Positions 7,948 to 17,081 of a stretch of DNA of 64,000 bases are shown here, piece by piece (the first letter of the stretch is position 1; the number at the start of each line of letters is the position of its first letter). Source of the DNA: Pseudomonas sp. NKUCC02_KPG (GTDB lineage Bacteria; Pseudomonadota; Gammaproteobacteria; Pseudomonadales; Pseudomonadaceae); assembly GCF_019345465.1 (NCBI RefSeq), contig NZ_JAHKRC010000021.1, positions 27,169-91,168 on the forward strand, read 5' to 3'. Under the pieces are notes generated by a model. It saw nothing but the letters and a program-made list of their open reading frames with translations, was not told where the DNA came from and did not search any database. Both the position numbers and the translations under genes were made by a program.

Positions 7948-9329
7948 CCCTGTTGCCCCGCACCCTCTATGGGAGGCTGGTGGTGATTCTGGTCAGCGGC
8001 ATGCTGGCAGCCCAAGTGCTGACCAGCAGCATCTGGTATGACGTGCGCCACAGCCAGGTACTGGAAATCCCCACGCGCCTGATCGCCAGTCGCCTGGCCG
8101 ATATTGTCCGCATGGCAACGACCGATCCCCGGCGCACCGGGCTTTTGCTGCAAAGCTTGAGCACCCCCGCCTTCAACCTTGAACTGCGTAATGCCCCCAG
8201 TGCCGAACGTGCGCCGCTCACGGCCCAGGATCGGGCAACCGAGTCGTTGCTGCGCAGCCTGATCGATGAAAAGACGGCAACGCAAACACCCTTGAACCTG
8301 CTCAACCTGACCCTGCTCGACAATCAGGGGCACAAGGCCGGGATCGATACGCTGTTCGGTTCAAGCCCCGCCGCCGGTCAATTTACCCTTGAGCTGCGCC
8401 TGGCCGATGGCCGCTGGCTGCATGTACAAGCCCGCGAGGATCAGGGCTGGACCAGCCTGGCGCCGGCGGATGTGATGATCGATTACTTTCTGCGCATCTA
8501 TCTGGTGCGGATCATCGTAGTGGCCATCATTGTCTTGCTGGCGGTGCGCCTGGCCGTTCGCCCGCTCAATCAACTGGCACAGGCTGCCCAGGCGCTGGGC
8601 CAGGACATCCGGCGCCAGCCGCTGCCCATCAAGGGGCCGGTGGAAGTGCAACGTGCCGCCCAGGCGTTCAACCTGATGCAACAACGCCTGCTGGCCAGTC
8701 TGGCCGAGCGCACGCGTTTTCTGGCGGCGGTGTCCCACGACTTGCGCTCGCCCATCACACGCCTGCGACTGCGCACCGAGATGCTCGACAACGAGCCGCT
8801 CAAGGAGCGTTTTCGCAAAGACCTGACCGATATGGAGGGGCTGGTGTCCACCACCCTGGACTTCGTCAGCAGCGGTGAAATCAACGAGCCCCGCCAGAGC
8901 ATCGATATCAACGCATTGCTGCAAAGCCTTCAGGCCGACCTGCAGGATGTGGGTGAACACATCGCCCTCACCGGCCGGGCTGCCCGACCGCTCTCGGGTT
9001 ATGCCCGCAGCCTGAAACGCTGCGTCCAGAACCTGCTGGAAAATGCCGTGCGGTATGCCCGTGACGTGCACGTGATCGTCGACGAGCAGCCCGCCAGCCT
9101 GACCATCACGGTCAGGGACAGCGGCCTGGGGATTGCGCCCGAACAGCTGACCCAGGTTATGGAGCCGTTCTATCGCCTTGAGTCATCGCGCAACAGCAGC
9201 ACCGGTGGCTATGGCCTGGGGCTGAGCATCGCCCAGACCGTCGCGGCGGCCCACGGTGGAACACTGGAACTGCACAATCGACCCGACGGCGGGCTGGATG
9301 CCGTGCTCAGGTTTGAACACGAAGGGTAA
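7944..9329 (+). CDS. EnvZ-type sensor histidine kinase
   Basis: 461-aa membrane kinase partner of the preceding regulator. First transmembrane segment about residues 10-28, periplasmic sensor domain of about 150 residues, second segment about 186-206 (IIVVAIIVLLAVRLAV), HAMP linker, HisKA with phospho-acceptor H265 in AAVSHDLRSPITRLRL, and HATPase motifs NLLENAVRYA, DSGLGI and GGYGLGLSIA. The sensor domain has no cysteine or histidine-rich metal site that I can see. The signal is unknown; the neighbouring iron operon makes a siderophore- or iron-related cue the first hypothesis. Confidence 0.9.
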   Translation: MTLLPRTLYGRLVVILVSGMLAAQVLTSSIWYDVRHSQVLEIPTRLIASRLADIVRMATTDPRRTGLLLQSLSTPAFNLELRNAPSAERAPLTAQDRATESLLRSLIDEKTATQTPLNLLNLTLLDNQGHKAGIDTLFGSSPAAGQFTLELRLADGRWLHVQAREDQGWTSLAPADVMIDYFLRIYLVRIIVVAIIVLLAVRLAVRPLNQLAQAAQALGQDIRRQPLPIKGPVEVQRAAQAFNLMQQRLLASLAERTRFLAAVSHDLRSPITRLRLRTEMLDNEPLKERFRKDLTDMEGLVSTTLDFVSSGEINEPRQSIDINALLQSLQADLQDVGEHIALTGRAARPLSGYARSLKRCVQNLLENAVRYARDVHVIVDEQPASLTITVRDSGLGIAPEQLTQVMEPFYRLESSRNSSTGGYGLGLSIAQTVAAAHGGTLELHNRPDGGLDAVLRFEHEG

Positions 9330-9435
9330 TGCCTTTCGACACAAAAAACGGAGTCCCTATCAGATCTGAATTGCGCTTTGTTTGATCAAATAATCTTTGG
9401 CACCATGCATGACCTCACCGAGGAGCAAATCAGCC

Positions 9436-10137
9436 ATGCCAAACATCCAGTTCGATCGAATTGTCGACCTCAGCCATCTGATTACTACCCATATCCCCGT
9501 CTGGCCCGATGATCCACCCACCACCTTTACTCCCCAGGCCTCACTGCAGGAACACGGTTATTACCTGCGCAGCTTCAGCATGGGCGAGCACAGCGCAACC
9601 CACATGAACGCCCCGAGCAGTTTTTTTCCCCAGGCAATGGGCATCGACGGCTATCGACCCGAGGCCCTTGTGCGCCCGGCCGTGGTCATTGATGTTCAGG
9701 CCCCGGCCCGTGACAACCCGGACCATGTCATCAGTATTCAGGACATTGAGCAGTGGGAAGTCGACAACGGCCTCATCGAAGCCGGCTCGGTGGTGCTGTT
9801 TCATACCGGCTGGCAATCGCGCTGGTCGCAACCCGTGCGATTTTTCAATGGCGATGAGCAAGGCCTGCACTTTCCTGGCGTCGGTGCCGATGCCAGCCGT
9901 TTTTTGCTTGAGCAACGCGCCATCGCCGGGATAGGGATCGACACCCACGGTGTAGATCCCGGCCAGGAAACATCCTTTGCCTGCAACCGGCTAGTACTGG
10001 CGCGCAACGGCATAATTCTGGAGTGCCTGAACAATCTTGACCAGTTACCGCCAACCGGCATTACGCTGGTTATCGGCGTGCTTCGCCTGCAGGCGGGCTC
10101 CGGGTCGCCAGCCAGCGTGCTGGCGTTTGTCCGCTGA
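9436..10137 (+). CDS. Cyclase-family (kynurenine formamidase-like) metal hydrolase
   Basis: 233-aa protein of the PF04199 cyclase family, Mn/Zn-dependent amidohydrolases acting on formylkynurenine, isatin and related compounds. Seen: the metal motif HSATHMNAPSSF (H-x3-H-x3-P, variant of HxGTHxDxPxHF), IDLSHLI-like opening as VDLSHLITTHIPVWPDD, and the later IGIDTHGVDPGQ. The ATG at 9436 has GAGGAG upstream; an upstream in-frame ATG at 9397 lacks a ribosome site. The usual Asp/His after THM are Asn and Ser here, so substrate and even activity are uncertain. The gntR gene follows 86 bp downstream. Confidence 0.75.
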   Translation: MPNIQFDRIVDLSHLITTHIPVWPDDPPTTFTPQASLQEHGYYLRSFSMGEHSATHMNAPSSFFPQAMGIDGYRPEALVRPAVVIDVQAPARDNPDHVISIQDIEQWEVDNGLIEAGSVVLFHTGWQSRWSQPVRFFNGDEQGLHFPGVGADASRFLLEQRAIAGIGIDTHGVDPGQETSFACNRLVLARNGIILECLNNLDQLPPTGITLVIGVLRLQAGSGSPASVLAFVR

Positions 10138-10190
10138 GACCTTAATCAAAGAAGCCCAACCGACCATCGGCACAAGGAATACCTTTCGAC

Positions 10191-10205
10191 TTTCGTATAC
10201 CATAT
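10191..10205 (+). promoter_or_regulatory. GntR/FCD operator before the gntR gene
   Basis: TTTCGTATACCATAT, carrying the core TCGTATACCA, lies 19 bp before the GntR-family start codon. Read on the other strand it contains GTATACGAAA, also present at 17082-17095 and 22913-22926. Position suggests autoregulation. Confidence 0.6.
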
Positions 10206-10223
10206 CTTTTTTACCAGTGAACG

Positions 10224-10904
10224 ATGACGACCGTGGCCCACCCAAAATTCAATGCTCCCGACCTGGGCAACTCACCGTCCACCTCGGAAATCATCACCCT
10301 GCATCTGCGCGATGCCATCGTCGCCGGGCACTTTGCCGAGGATGAGCCGATTCGCCAGGACGAAATCGCCCGCCAGTTCAATGTCAGCAAGATTCCTGTA
10401 CGCGAAGCCCTCAAGCGTCTGGAGGCTGAAGGCCTGGTGATGTTCCAGCGTAATCGCGGGGCCATGGTCACGCGGATTTCCGAGGCCGAGCTGGCCCAGA
10501 TGTTTGAAGTGCGCATGCTGCTCGAAGACAAATTGCTGCGCCTGGCCATCCCCAACATGACCGCGGACACCTTCGCTCGCGCCGAACGCATCTGTAAGGA
10601 GTTTGTCGGCGAGGATGACGTGGGTCGCTGGGCCGAGCTCAACTGGGAACTTCACGCCTGCCTCTACGAGCCGGCGCAGCGGCCCTTCATGATCAGCCTG
10701 ATCCGCTCGGTCAACGACAAACTTGAACGCTACCTGCGTATCCAGATGAGTTTGTCGGCAGGCAAGCACCGCGCAGATCACGAACACCGGGAGATACTCG
10801 ATGCTTGCCGCGCCGGTGATGTGGAGCGGGCCGTCGGGCTGCTGGATGAACATATCGCCGGGGTGTGCAAAACCCTGTTCGAGCATTTGCCGCAAAGCCA
10901 CTGA
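10224..10904 (+). CDS. GntR-family transcriptional regulator, FadR/FCD subfamily
   Basis: 226-aa regulator. Winged-helix domain about residues 20-88 (IITLHLRDAIVAGHF, QDEIARQFNVSKIPVREALKRLEAEGLV, RGAMVTRIS), then an all-helical FCD ligand/metal domain about 95-218 with the conserved acidic and histidine residues (ELNWELHACLY, ADHEHREILDACRAGDVERA). FCD regulators usually repress catabolic genes until an organic acid or amino acid binds. An operator-like TCGTATACCA precedes the gene and the same motif precedes the hydroxyproline-type cluster 7 kb away, so this protein is the best candidate regulator of that cluster. That link is inference. Confidence 0.88.
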   Translation: MTTVAHPKFNAPDLGNSPSTSEIITLHLRDAIVAGHFAEDEPIRQDEIARQFNVSKIPVREALKRLEAEGLVMFQRNRGAMVTRISEAELAQMFEVRMLLEDKLLRLAIPNMTADTFARAERICKEFVGEDDVGRWAELNWELHACLYEPAQRPFMISLIRSVNDKLERYLRIQMSLSAGKHRADHEHREILDACRAGDVERAVGLLDEHIAGVCKTLFEHLPQSH

Positions 10905-11083
10905 GCCCGCAATCAACGCTATTTTCTACTCGGATTCGTTGCGACTGACGAGCCGTCCATCAGACCGGAGATTTTGTCACCCCTAGTTGGCCCAAGGATG
11001 GAACGCAAATACTCACCCTATTTTGCCTGAAGGAATAATGCCTGGCGTTGCCCCAGGATTCTTTCTGATGACATGGAGCGTTC

Positions 11084-12352
11084 ATGTACCAAAACAAACC
11101 CGGATTTAAAGACACTCCGGACTCGCTACCCATTCCAGCGTTTGACGACAGCCAAGAAAAAGCCGAGGCGGCGCAGGCGGCTTGGGCCAGAGCGGTGGCC
11201 GCGAACGAAAAGAACGACCGGGACACCGATGAACGCTGGGAAGCGGCCCAGAGAAAGGTAGAGGGCAAGCAGGCGGGCTACGTTTTTGCGAAGTCCTGCG
11301 CACTGCCCGATGGCGTCACGAACCACCAAGGTTTTATACCGGTGGAGTCGCTGAAACAGTACGGAACTTACGCGGTGCTCGGCTCGGGCAGCGCGATGAC
11401 GGCAGGCGCCACAGCCCTGGAGTGGATTGGCGGTTTCGCCAGTGCTACGGCCCTGGCCAGTCGCCTGGGCGGAACCCTTGCGGCGGTGGTGCCCGCCAAC
11501 CTGTCAATCGTTGTGGCGGCGCTGATGCCGAACACGACCTCGCCCGACAGTGCGTTCTATTCGTCCGCGCAATATGCCGAGTTGACCCAGGGCAATACGC
11601 GGGCACGGGTAACGGTTAAACACCTGCCCGACGGCTCGGTCGACCTGTACGGGTTTTACACCGGGGGCCAATCGCAATGGCAGAACGTCCCGGTGATCAA
11701 AGCTGAGCCACGTGGCGAGCAACTGGTGGCGGATTTCGGCGGTGGCATAGAAATCATCTGGACCCCGGCCGCAGACCCCAACGCCGTGCTGGGGATACCG
11801 GCGCTCAAAGGGGTCACGCTGAAGCCTGCCGTGTGGGTGTATCCACCGGGCGAGAAAGCTGACCAGATCCTGATTAACCCCGAGTACCCACCGGATTATC
11901 AGGACGCGATTATCTGGTTTCCGAGTCAGCCGCAAATCGCGCCAATATACCTGTCATTAAGTGTGCGCCATGTTCCTGGTGTGGTGACAGGCAGCGGGCA
12001 GGACGTATCAGGAATCTGGCTAGCTGGGGCGGACACCGGACCAGGCGCACCGATTCCAACATGCATTGCCGATAGACTCCGAGGTCGCAAGTTCTCTAGC
12101 TTCGACAAATTCCGGGCGGCATTTTGGGAGGAAGTTGCGAATGATCCAGAATTGAGTGCGCAGTTTGTAAAGCGTAACCGCAATCGTATGCGTGAAGGTT
12201 ACGCACCAAATGCTCGGGAACGGGATACCGTCGGAAAGAGAAATACTTTCGAACTGCACCATGTCGAGCGCATCACGGACGGAGGGCCTGTTTATGACGT
12301 GGACAACTTACGAGTCAATACTCCAAAAAACCATATTGAGAATCACAGGTAA
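11084..12352 (+). CDS. S-type pyocin, colicin E9-like HNH DNase
   Basis: 422-aa secreted bacteriocin. The central part (about residues 130-300) looks like the Pyocin_S domain, and the C-terminal ~115 residues are a colicin E2/E9-type DNase: PIPTCIADRLRGRKFSSFDKFR-like start, FWEEVANDPELSAQF, then the HNH/beta-beta-alpha-Me site with H392, H393, N408, H417 and H421. At 422 aa it is shorter than pyocins S1/S2 (over 600 aa), and I see no obvious long receptor-binding N-terminus, so receptor and uptake route may differ. GGAG precedes the ATG. The cognate immunity gene begins eight bases after the stop. No LexA box was recognised in the 179 bp upstream. Confidence 0.9.
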   Translation: MYQNKPGFKDTPDSLPIPAFDDSQEKAEAAQAAWARAVAANEKNDRDTDERWEAAQRKVEGKQAGYVFAKSCALPDGVTNHQGFIPVESLKQYGTYAVLGSGSAMTAGATALEWIGGFASATALASRLGGTLAAVVPANLSIVVAALMPNTTSPDSAFYSSAQYAELTQGNTRARVTVKHLPDGSVDLYGFYTGGQSQWQNVPVIKAEPRGEQLVADFGGGIEIIWTPAADPNAVLGIPALKGVTLKPAVWVYPPGEKADQILINPEYPPDYQDAIIWFPSQPQIAPIYLSLSVRHVPGVVTGSGQDVSGIWLAGADTGPGAPIPTCIADRLRGRKFSSFDKFRAAFWEEVANDPELSAQFVKRNRNRMREGYAPNARERDTVGKRNTFELHHVERITDGGPVYDVDNLRVNTPKNHIENHR

Positions 12353-12360
12353 GTGCCCCC

Positions 12361-12618
12361 ATGAGCAAGACAATTTCTGATTATACCGAAGCGCAGTTCA
12401 TCGAGTTTTTGGATGAGCTATTTGAAGCAAACGATAATGGTGCATCCGATGAAAAACTGGGGGAGTTTCTTGACAAGTTCAGACAGCTCACAGGGCATCC
12501 TGACGGTACTGACCTGATTTACTACCCAGAAGAAGGAGCTGATGATTCTGCCGAAGGGATTACCCGGACAGTTAAGGAATGGCGAGCAGCCAATGGTCTA
12601 CCCGGCTTCAAAGAATGA
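12361..12618 (+). CDS. Pyocin/colicin DNase immunity protein (Im9-like)
   Basis: 85-aa protein of the colicin/pyocin immunity family, which binds the DNase tightly and protects the producer. The helix III block HPDGTDLIYYPEEG contains the Asp-Leu-Ile-Tyr-Tyr core that contacts the DNase in Im2/Im9, followed by the conserved TVKEWRAANG tail. Only 8 bp separate it from the pyocin stop, so the pair is co-transcribed. Base composition is more AT-rich than the surrounding genes, as is the pyocin 3' end, consistent with exchange of DNase-immunity cassettes. Confidence 0.92.
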   Translation: MSKTISDYTEAQFIEFLDELFEANDNGASDEKLGEFLDKFRQLTGHPDGTDLIYYPEEGADDSAEGITRTVKEWRAANGLPGFKE

Positions 12619-12622
12619 ATTC

Positions 12623-12668
12623 TCCCCGCACACCAGAACTCTGAGTTCTCGCGTGCGGGAAATTTTTT
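12623..12668 (+). terminator. Rho-independent terminator after the immunity gene
   Basis: Nested stem with arms CCCGCAC (12625-12631) and GTGCGGG (12653-12659), an inner AGAACT/AGTTCT pairing and a following run of six T. It ends the pyocin-immunity transcript. Confidence 0.85.
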
Positions 12669-12712
12669 CCGAGGTAAAAAAGCGCCAAGTACATCTGCTC
12701 CCATTTGGTGGA

Positions 12713-12768
12713 GGATTTTTGGCGGTGGCATAGAAATCATCTGGACCCCGGCCGCAGCCCCCCAATGT
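12713..12768 (+). pseudogene. Remnant of a second pyocin gene (Pyocin_S segment)
   Basis: Bases 12721-12757 repeat 37 bases of the upstream pyocin gene (11738-11774) without a mismatch, and the similarity continues imperfectly on both sides. The original encodes GGGIEIIWTPAA inside the Pyocin_S domain; the copy has no intact frame. It lies just after the immunity gene's terminator, as expected if a second DNase-immunity cassette was joined here by recombination in the conserved pyocin region and then deleted. Confidence 0.8.
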
Positions 12769-12793
12769 TGTTCACTTAAACGTTTTCAGCCTC

Positions 12794-12893
12794 TGTGGGA
12801 GCGGGCTTGCTCGCGATGGTCTTCAGAACGCCGGATTGACTCACTCAATACGCGTCATCGTTAACGACCCTCGCGAGCAAGCCCGCTCCCACA
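12794..12893. repeat. Paired inverted REP elements (BIME)
   Basis: TGTGGGAGCGGGCTTGCTCG at 12794 onward (to 12816) and its reverse complement at 12871-12893 flank about 54 bp. Each is itself a palindromic Pseudomonas REP. The pair lies between the convergent pyocin-immunity and MFS genes. Such sites often act in mRNA 3' stability or as gyrase/RAYT targets; no RAYT transposase gene is in this window. Confidence 0.9.
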
Positions 12894-12962
12894 CTCGAGC
12901 AGCGTTGCTCTCAAGTGAACAGCACTAGAACAGGCTGCGCACCCGGCTGCAGGACTTGAGCC

Positions 12963-14276
12963 TTACTTTGCAACCACCGGCTGCCTCATGACCTGAAGCT
13001 TGACCACCGCCGAGCGCGACTTGCGCAAGTCGAGCCGGACAGGCTTCCTGTGTTTGCCACTGTCGAGGCTGAACATTGAAATGATGGTGAACAACAAGGC
13101 CGAGCTGCCCAGCACGATATAGGTATGCCGGAAGCCGAAGACTTCGTACATGTGCCCTGCCAGCGGTGAAATGAACGTCGCCCCTACCCCCTTGGCAAAC
13201 ACAAACCCCACCATGTAAATCGTTGCCGACAAGCGTGTACCGAAGACATCCTCGATGTACTTGAACATACCGATAAACACCAGTGGCACTTCCAGGGCAT
13301 GGAGCATCTTCAACGCCACCATTTCATACGGCGTGGTTGCGAGCCCCGAACCGGTAATGCGCAGCCACATCACCAGCCCCGCAATGATCAGGGCATTTTT
13401 GCCACCGATACGGTTCAGCACGCCAGGGATCAGGAACATGCCCAATGCAACCATGCACTCCGTCAGCGTGGTGACAAACCCGAACACTTGCATGCCCTGC
13501 TGCGGCGATTCGAAGAAACCACGGAAGTAGTTCACAAACTGCTGGTCGAAAATGTCGTACAGGCATGCGACTCCGACGACGTAGAGCACCAGAAACCAGA
13601 AACGCCGATCCAGCAACAGGCTCCCGATGGCGGCATAGGAAACCGGTGGCGTTTTCTCGGCGCCATCCCCTGTCGGCACAACACCCAGGCACGGCTTGAT
13701 CCGGTAGACGAGCACGGCCATCAGCACCGCACAGAGCGAGCCCAGCCAGAAAATGGATTCGGGACTGGTGCTGATCAGCATCCCGGAAATCGCCGCCGAG
13801 AAACCGAAACCAATGGCACCGAACATTCGCACCCGACCATAGGGGATACGGTTGGCCCGGCAGGCTTTTTCGATGTACACCTCCAACGCCCCGCCGCCAG
13901 CGGCGAAGGTAATCCCCAGGTACACGCCGCCCACCAGTGCCGCCAGCATCAGGTGGGTACGCAGCAGCGGCGCAAAGACCCAGTTCATGAAGGGTGCCAG
14001 CAAAATCAGCAGGCCGATGACCACACACAGCAGGTGCTTGCGATGATCCAGACGATCACTCAGCACGCCAAAGAGCGGCTGGAACAGCATTGCAAAGACC
14101 GCCTGGGAGCCGAACATCAAGCCGATGGCGCCAGCATCCAGCGTGCCGACATCTCCCAGCCACACCGCAAGAAAAGGCGCCGTACCGCCCGTGATGAAGT
14201 AGTAGAAAAAGAAGATCATGCCGTATTTGAAAAACGGCAGAACCCCGCCAATTGCAGTTCCGAGCGTCACGTTCAT
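12963..14276 (-). CDS. MFS oligosaccharide:H+ symporter (LacY/RafB-like)
   Basis: 437-aa transporter with about twelve membrane spans. The N-terminal FKYGMIFFFYYFITGGTAPFLAVWL and the loop FGVLSDRLDHRKHLL between helices 2 and 3 match the oligosaccharide:proton symporter group, as does FGAIGFGFSAAISGML. Encoded in the same direction as, and 176 bp after, a GH4 alpha-galactosidase gene, with a divergent AraC regulator: together a melibiose/raffinose-type uptake and cleavage module. The exact sugar is inferred from the enzyme. The 14277-14452 spacer holds no gene I can support. Confidence 0.82.
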   Translation of the reverse strand: MNVTLGTAIGGVLPFFKYGMIFFFYYFITGGTAPFLAVWLGDVGTLDAGAIGLMFGSQAVFAMLFQPLFGVLSDRLDHRKHLLCVVIGLLILLAPFMNWVFAPLLRTHLMLAALVGGVYLGITFAAGGGALEVYIEKACRANRIPYGRVRMFGAIGFGFSAAISGMLISTSPESIFWLGSLCAVLMAVLVYRIKPCLGVVPTGDGAEKTPPVSYAAIGSLLLDRRFWFLVLYVVGVACLYDIFDQQFVNYFRGFFESPQQGMQVFGFVTTLTECMVALGMFLIPGVLNRIGGKNALIIAGLVMWLRITGSGLATTPYEMVALKMLHALEVPLVFIGMFKYIEDVFGTRLSATIYMVGFVFAKGVGATFISPLAGHMYEVFGFRHTYIVLGSSALLFTIISMFSLDSGKHRKPVRLDLRKSRSAVVKLQVMRQPVVAK

Positions 14277-14452
14277 AGGTCCACCCTGGACTCATTGTTT
14301 TTATGGACAAACGTGCCGAGAGTGCTCACTTGCGCGAGCGTGAGCGCCAGCCCCGGCGGATCTGTTGATCGCGCAGGAACTGGCCGCCCGTCAAGGCCGT
14401 TTGACGGGTACTTCGGGTAGAATTTCAGGCCAAGACAGCAGGTTTCCTGCGC

Positions 14453-15778
14453 TTAACCCAAGTGCGGCAACCAGCCTTCGTGGGCCTCGATCAAATCGTC
14501 AACCATGGTCGCGATTTCGTCGAGGCTCAGTTCTGCCGCCGCGTGGGGATCAAGCATCACGGCTTGTTTGACATGCTCACGACGACCGCTGGCCAGGGCT
14601 TCCACGGTCAGGAGCTGAACATTGATATTGGTTTGCATCAACGCGGCAAGACCTACCGGCAGATGACCTACACGGGTAGGTTGAATACCGTTGTGGTCAA
14701 CCACACAGGGCACCTCTACGCAGGCATTATCAGGCAGATTGCTGATCAATCCGGCGTTCATCACGTTGCCGTTGATCACGGTCGGAATACCCGTGAGTTC
14801 GGCCTCGATGATTTTTGAAGCGTATTCGTGGCTGCGGCACACCTTGAGCCCTTCACCGTTGATCAGCGCCTGCTCCTGCACGCCCCACTCGCTGATCTGC
14901 TCCTCGCAGCGGCGCAGGTATTCATCAAGCGGGATATTGAACTGCTCGATCAGGTCCGGGCGATGGCGCTTGATAAACCACGGCACGTACTCGGCCAGAT
15001 GCTCGGAAGACTCGGTCGCAAAATGGCCGAAGTGCTTGAACACCTCATAACGCACCCGGTTCCAGTCCGGGACCTTTCCTTCATCAAGCACGGCGCGGAT
15101 ACGCGGGTAAAGATCTTCGACGCTGCCATCGGCCAACAGGCGCTCGAACGAGGTATAGAACGACATGTGATTGATGCCGGCGCAGCGATAGCGGATTTCT
15201 TCGATCGGTACACCGATGTCCAGGGATAGCTCCTTTGCCGTGCCCTGCACGGAATGGCACAGCCCCACCGTACGCACCTGGGGAACGAAGCGATTGAGCG
15301 CCATGCAGTTAATGGCCATCGGGTTGACGTATTGCAGCATCAGGGCACCGGGGCAGAGTTCGCCCATGTCCTTGGCGATGTCCACCAGTACCGGGGCGGT
15401 ACGCAAGCCACGCATGATGCCGCCGATGCCTAGGGTGTCGCCGATGGTCTGGCGCAGGCCGAAGCGCCTGGGGATCTCGAAATCGGTCACGGTACCCGGT
15501 TTGTAGCCTGCGACCTGAATCATCGTGACCACATAATCGGCCCCTTCCAGTGCTCGACGGCGATCGGTCGTCACCTCGAACACGGGTGACACACCCAGGG
15601 TCTCGGCGATCTTGCCCGCCACCATCTTCGAGGTTTCCAGGCGATGCAGATCGATATCCATCAACGCAAAATGCGCATTGCGCAACAGCTCGACGTGCAA
15701 CAGATCGCCCAGCACGTTTTTCATGAATACCGTGGAGCCGGCACCTATCAGGGCAATCTTCGTGGTCTTGAAAGTCAT
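14453..15778 (-). CDS. melA: Glycoside hydrolase family 4 alpha-galactosidase (MelA-like)
   Basis: 441-aa NAD+- and Mn2+-dependent glycosidase. Seen: Rossmann start KIALIGAGSTVFMKN, the DIDLHRLE strand that binds NAD ribose, YVNPMAINCMAL, the metal-binding Cys and His in GLCHSVQG and INHMSFY. GH4 enzymes cleave through transient oxidation at C3 and include MelA alpha-galactosidases, alpha-glucosidases and 6-phospho-glycosidases. Overall sequence and the neighbouring OHS-type symporter favour an unphosphorylated alpha-galactoside such as melibiose. First gene of a two-gene minus-strand operon divergent from an araC gene. Confidence 0.85.
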   Translation of the reverse strand: MTFKTTKIALIGAGSTVFMKNVLGDLLHVELLRNAHFALMDIDLHRLETSKMVAGKIAETLGVSPVFEVTTDRRRALEGADYVVTMIQVAGYKPGTVTDFEIPRRFGLRQTIGDTLGIGGIMRGLRTAPVLVDIAKDMGELCPGALMLQYVNPMAINCMALNRFVPQVRTVGLCHSVQGTAKELSLDIGVPIEEIRYRCAGINHMSFYTSFERLLADGSVEDLYPRIRAVLDEGKVPDWNRVRYEVFKHFGHFATESSEHLAEYVPWFIKRHRPDLIEQFNIPLDEYLRRCEEQISEWGVQEQALINGEGLKVCRSHEYASKIIEAELTGIPTVINGNVMNAGLISNLPDNACVEVPCVVDHNGIQPTRVGHLPVGLAALMQTNINVQLLTVEALASGRREHVKQAVMLDPHAAAELSLDEIATMVDDLIEAHEGWLPHLG

Positions 15779-15924
15779 CTGCTTATCCTTGTTCTATTCG
15801 CAGTGGACACAGGTAAAAAAATATCAGAGCATCACCGCAGTCCATGCCTGTAGAGGCTGCCTGGGAACCGCTTGATTCCTATGGTAGGAGGCGACCCACC
15901 CCCTGAATAGACGAGTTTTATGCG

Positions 15925-16857
15925 ATGACGGGTAAATCTGTGCTCAGCGAGATGATGGCAAGAGGGCCGTCAACCACGGTCATTTCACTGCCCCGCGGCA
16001 GGCATCAACTGCACACCATGCCCACCAACGCCGGTTACGACCGGGCGCAGGACACCTCCTATTGCTGGGACGGGCGCAGGCGTGGGGACACCCCGTTTGT
16101 GATCTTGCAGCACACCCTCGCGGGCGAAGGCAATTTGCGCTTCGAAGGCCGCCACCACCGCCTCCATGCCGGGGACACCATGTTGCTGCTGGTGCCCCAC
16201 GACCATTGCTACTGGCTGGAGGAAGGCAACAGCTGGGAGTTCTTCTGGATTGCCATGTACGGCAAGGAGGCGCTGCGCCTGCAACGGGCACTGCTGGCAG
16301 AGCGCGGGCCGGTGCTACAACTGAGCAACCAGACCATTGAAGCCCTGGCCACCACCATTGATACCTTGGTCCACACCCCGGAACTCACCGCAGGCCGGGC
16401 ATCTGCCCTGGCCTATGACGCCCTGATGCTGCTCCATGATGATTTGAGCGTTCAGGACTGCACCCTGCCTACCCGTGGCTCAGGTGTGGTCGCGACTATC
16501 CAGAATCATGTGCATGCCTGCCTGAAAACGGGGCCGGACAAACACGCCCACCCCACCGCCACGGACGAACTGGACGTAGCCAGTCTCGCCCGCCTTGCTG
16601 GCTTGAGCCGCGCCCATTTCTCCCGGGTGTTCACCCGTACGACCGGCATGTCCCCGGCAGAGTATGTATTGCACGAACGCATGAAACGCGCGGCGCACCT
16701 TCTTGAAATGACCGACCTGTCGATCAAGGCAGTGTCATTGTCCGTGGGGATCGGCGACCCTAATTATTTTTCCAAGCTGTTCCGCCGTGCGTTCTCCCTG
16801 TCCCCCAGCGAGTTTCGCTTGAGCGGCTTTTACGTCAACAACCTGGGCACACCCTGA
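15925..16857 (+). CDS. AraC-family regulator of the alpha-galactoside genes
   Basis: 310-aa regulator. N-terminal cupin-like sensor about residues 20-170 (GEGNLRFEGRHHRLHAGDTMLLLVPHDHCYWLEEG) and C-terminal double helix-turn-helix about 205-300 (DVASLARLAGLSRAHFSRVFTRTTGMSPAEYVLHERMKRA, SIKAVSLSVGIGDPNYFSKLFRRAFSLSPSEFR). It is divergent from melA with 146 bp between the start codons, the usual position for a MelR/RafR-type activator. Another ATG at 15920 is out of frame. No clear direct-repeat operator was identified in the spacer. Confidence 0.85.
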   Translation: MTGKSVLSEMMARGPSTTVISLPRGRHQLHTMPTNAGYDRAQDTSYCWDGRRRGDTPFVILQHTLAGEGNLRFEGRHHRLHAGDTMLLLVPHDHCYWLEEGNSWEFFWIAMYGKEALRLQRALLAERGPVLQLSNQTIEALATTIDTLVHTPELTAGRASALAYDALMLLHDDLSVQDCTLPTRGSGVVATIQNHVHACLKTGPDKHAHPTATDELDVASLARLAGLSRAHFSRVFTRTTGMSPAEYVLHERMKRAAHLLEMTDLSIKAVSLSVGIGDPNYFSKLFRRAFSLSPSEFRLSGFYVNNLGTP

Positions 16858-17081
16858 CGGGGTGCGCTCGGCTGCTTGGTAGTCGCAAACCCTGGCCGCC
16901 TGCCCCCCACAAATGTTTCCTTTCGGGGCATTGCCTGCAGCCATGCTCCCTTCTGTAACACCGCCCCACCCCACAGCACCCCAACGGCTCAAGCCATCAG
17001 CGCCTCGCAAACCCGAAATCACCGCCTGCGCACTATTTACGTGCCTGTAGGAAAAATCGGCACACGATTTGCTAAACAAAT

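Noticed and set aside
10905..11083. SOS (LexA) or PrtN box before the pyocin gene
   Set aside because: No CTGT-N8-ACAG-like palindrome or repeated P-box could be recognised in the 179-bp spacer.
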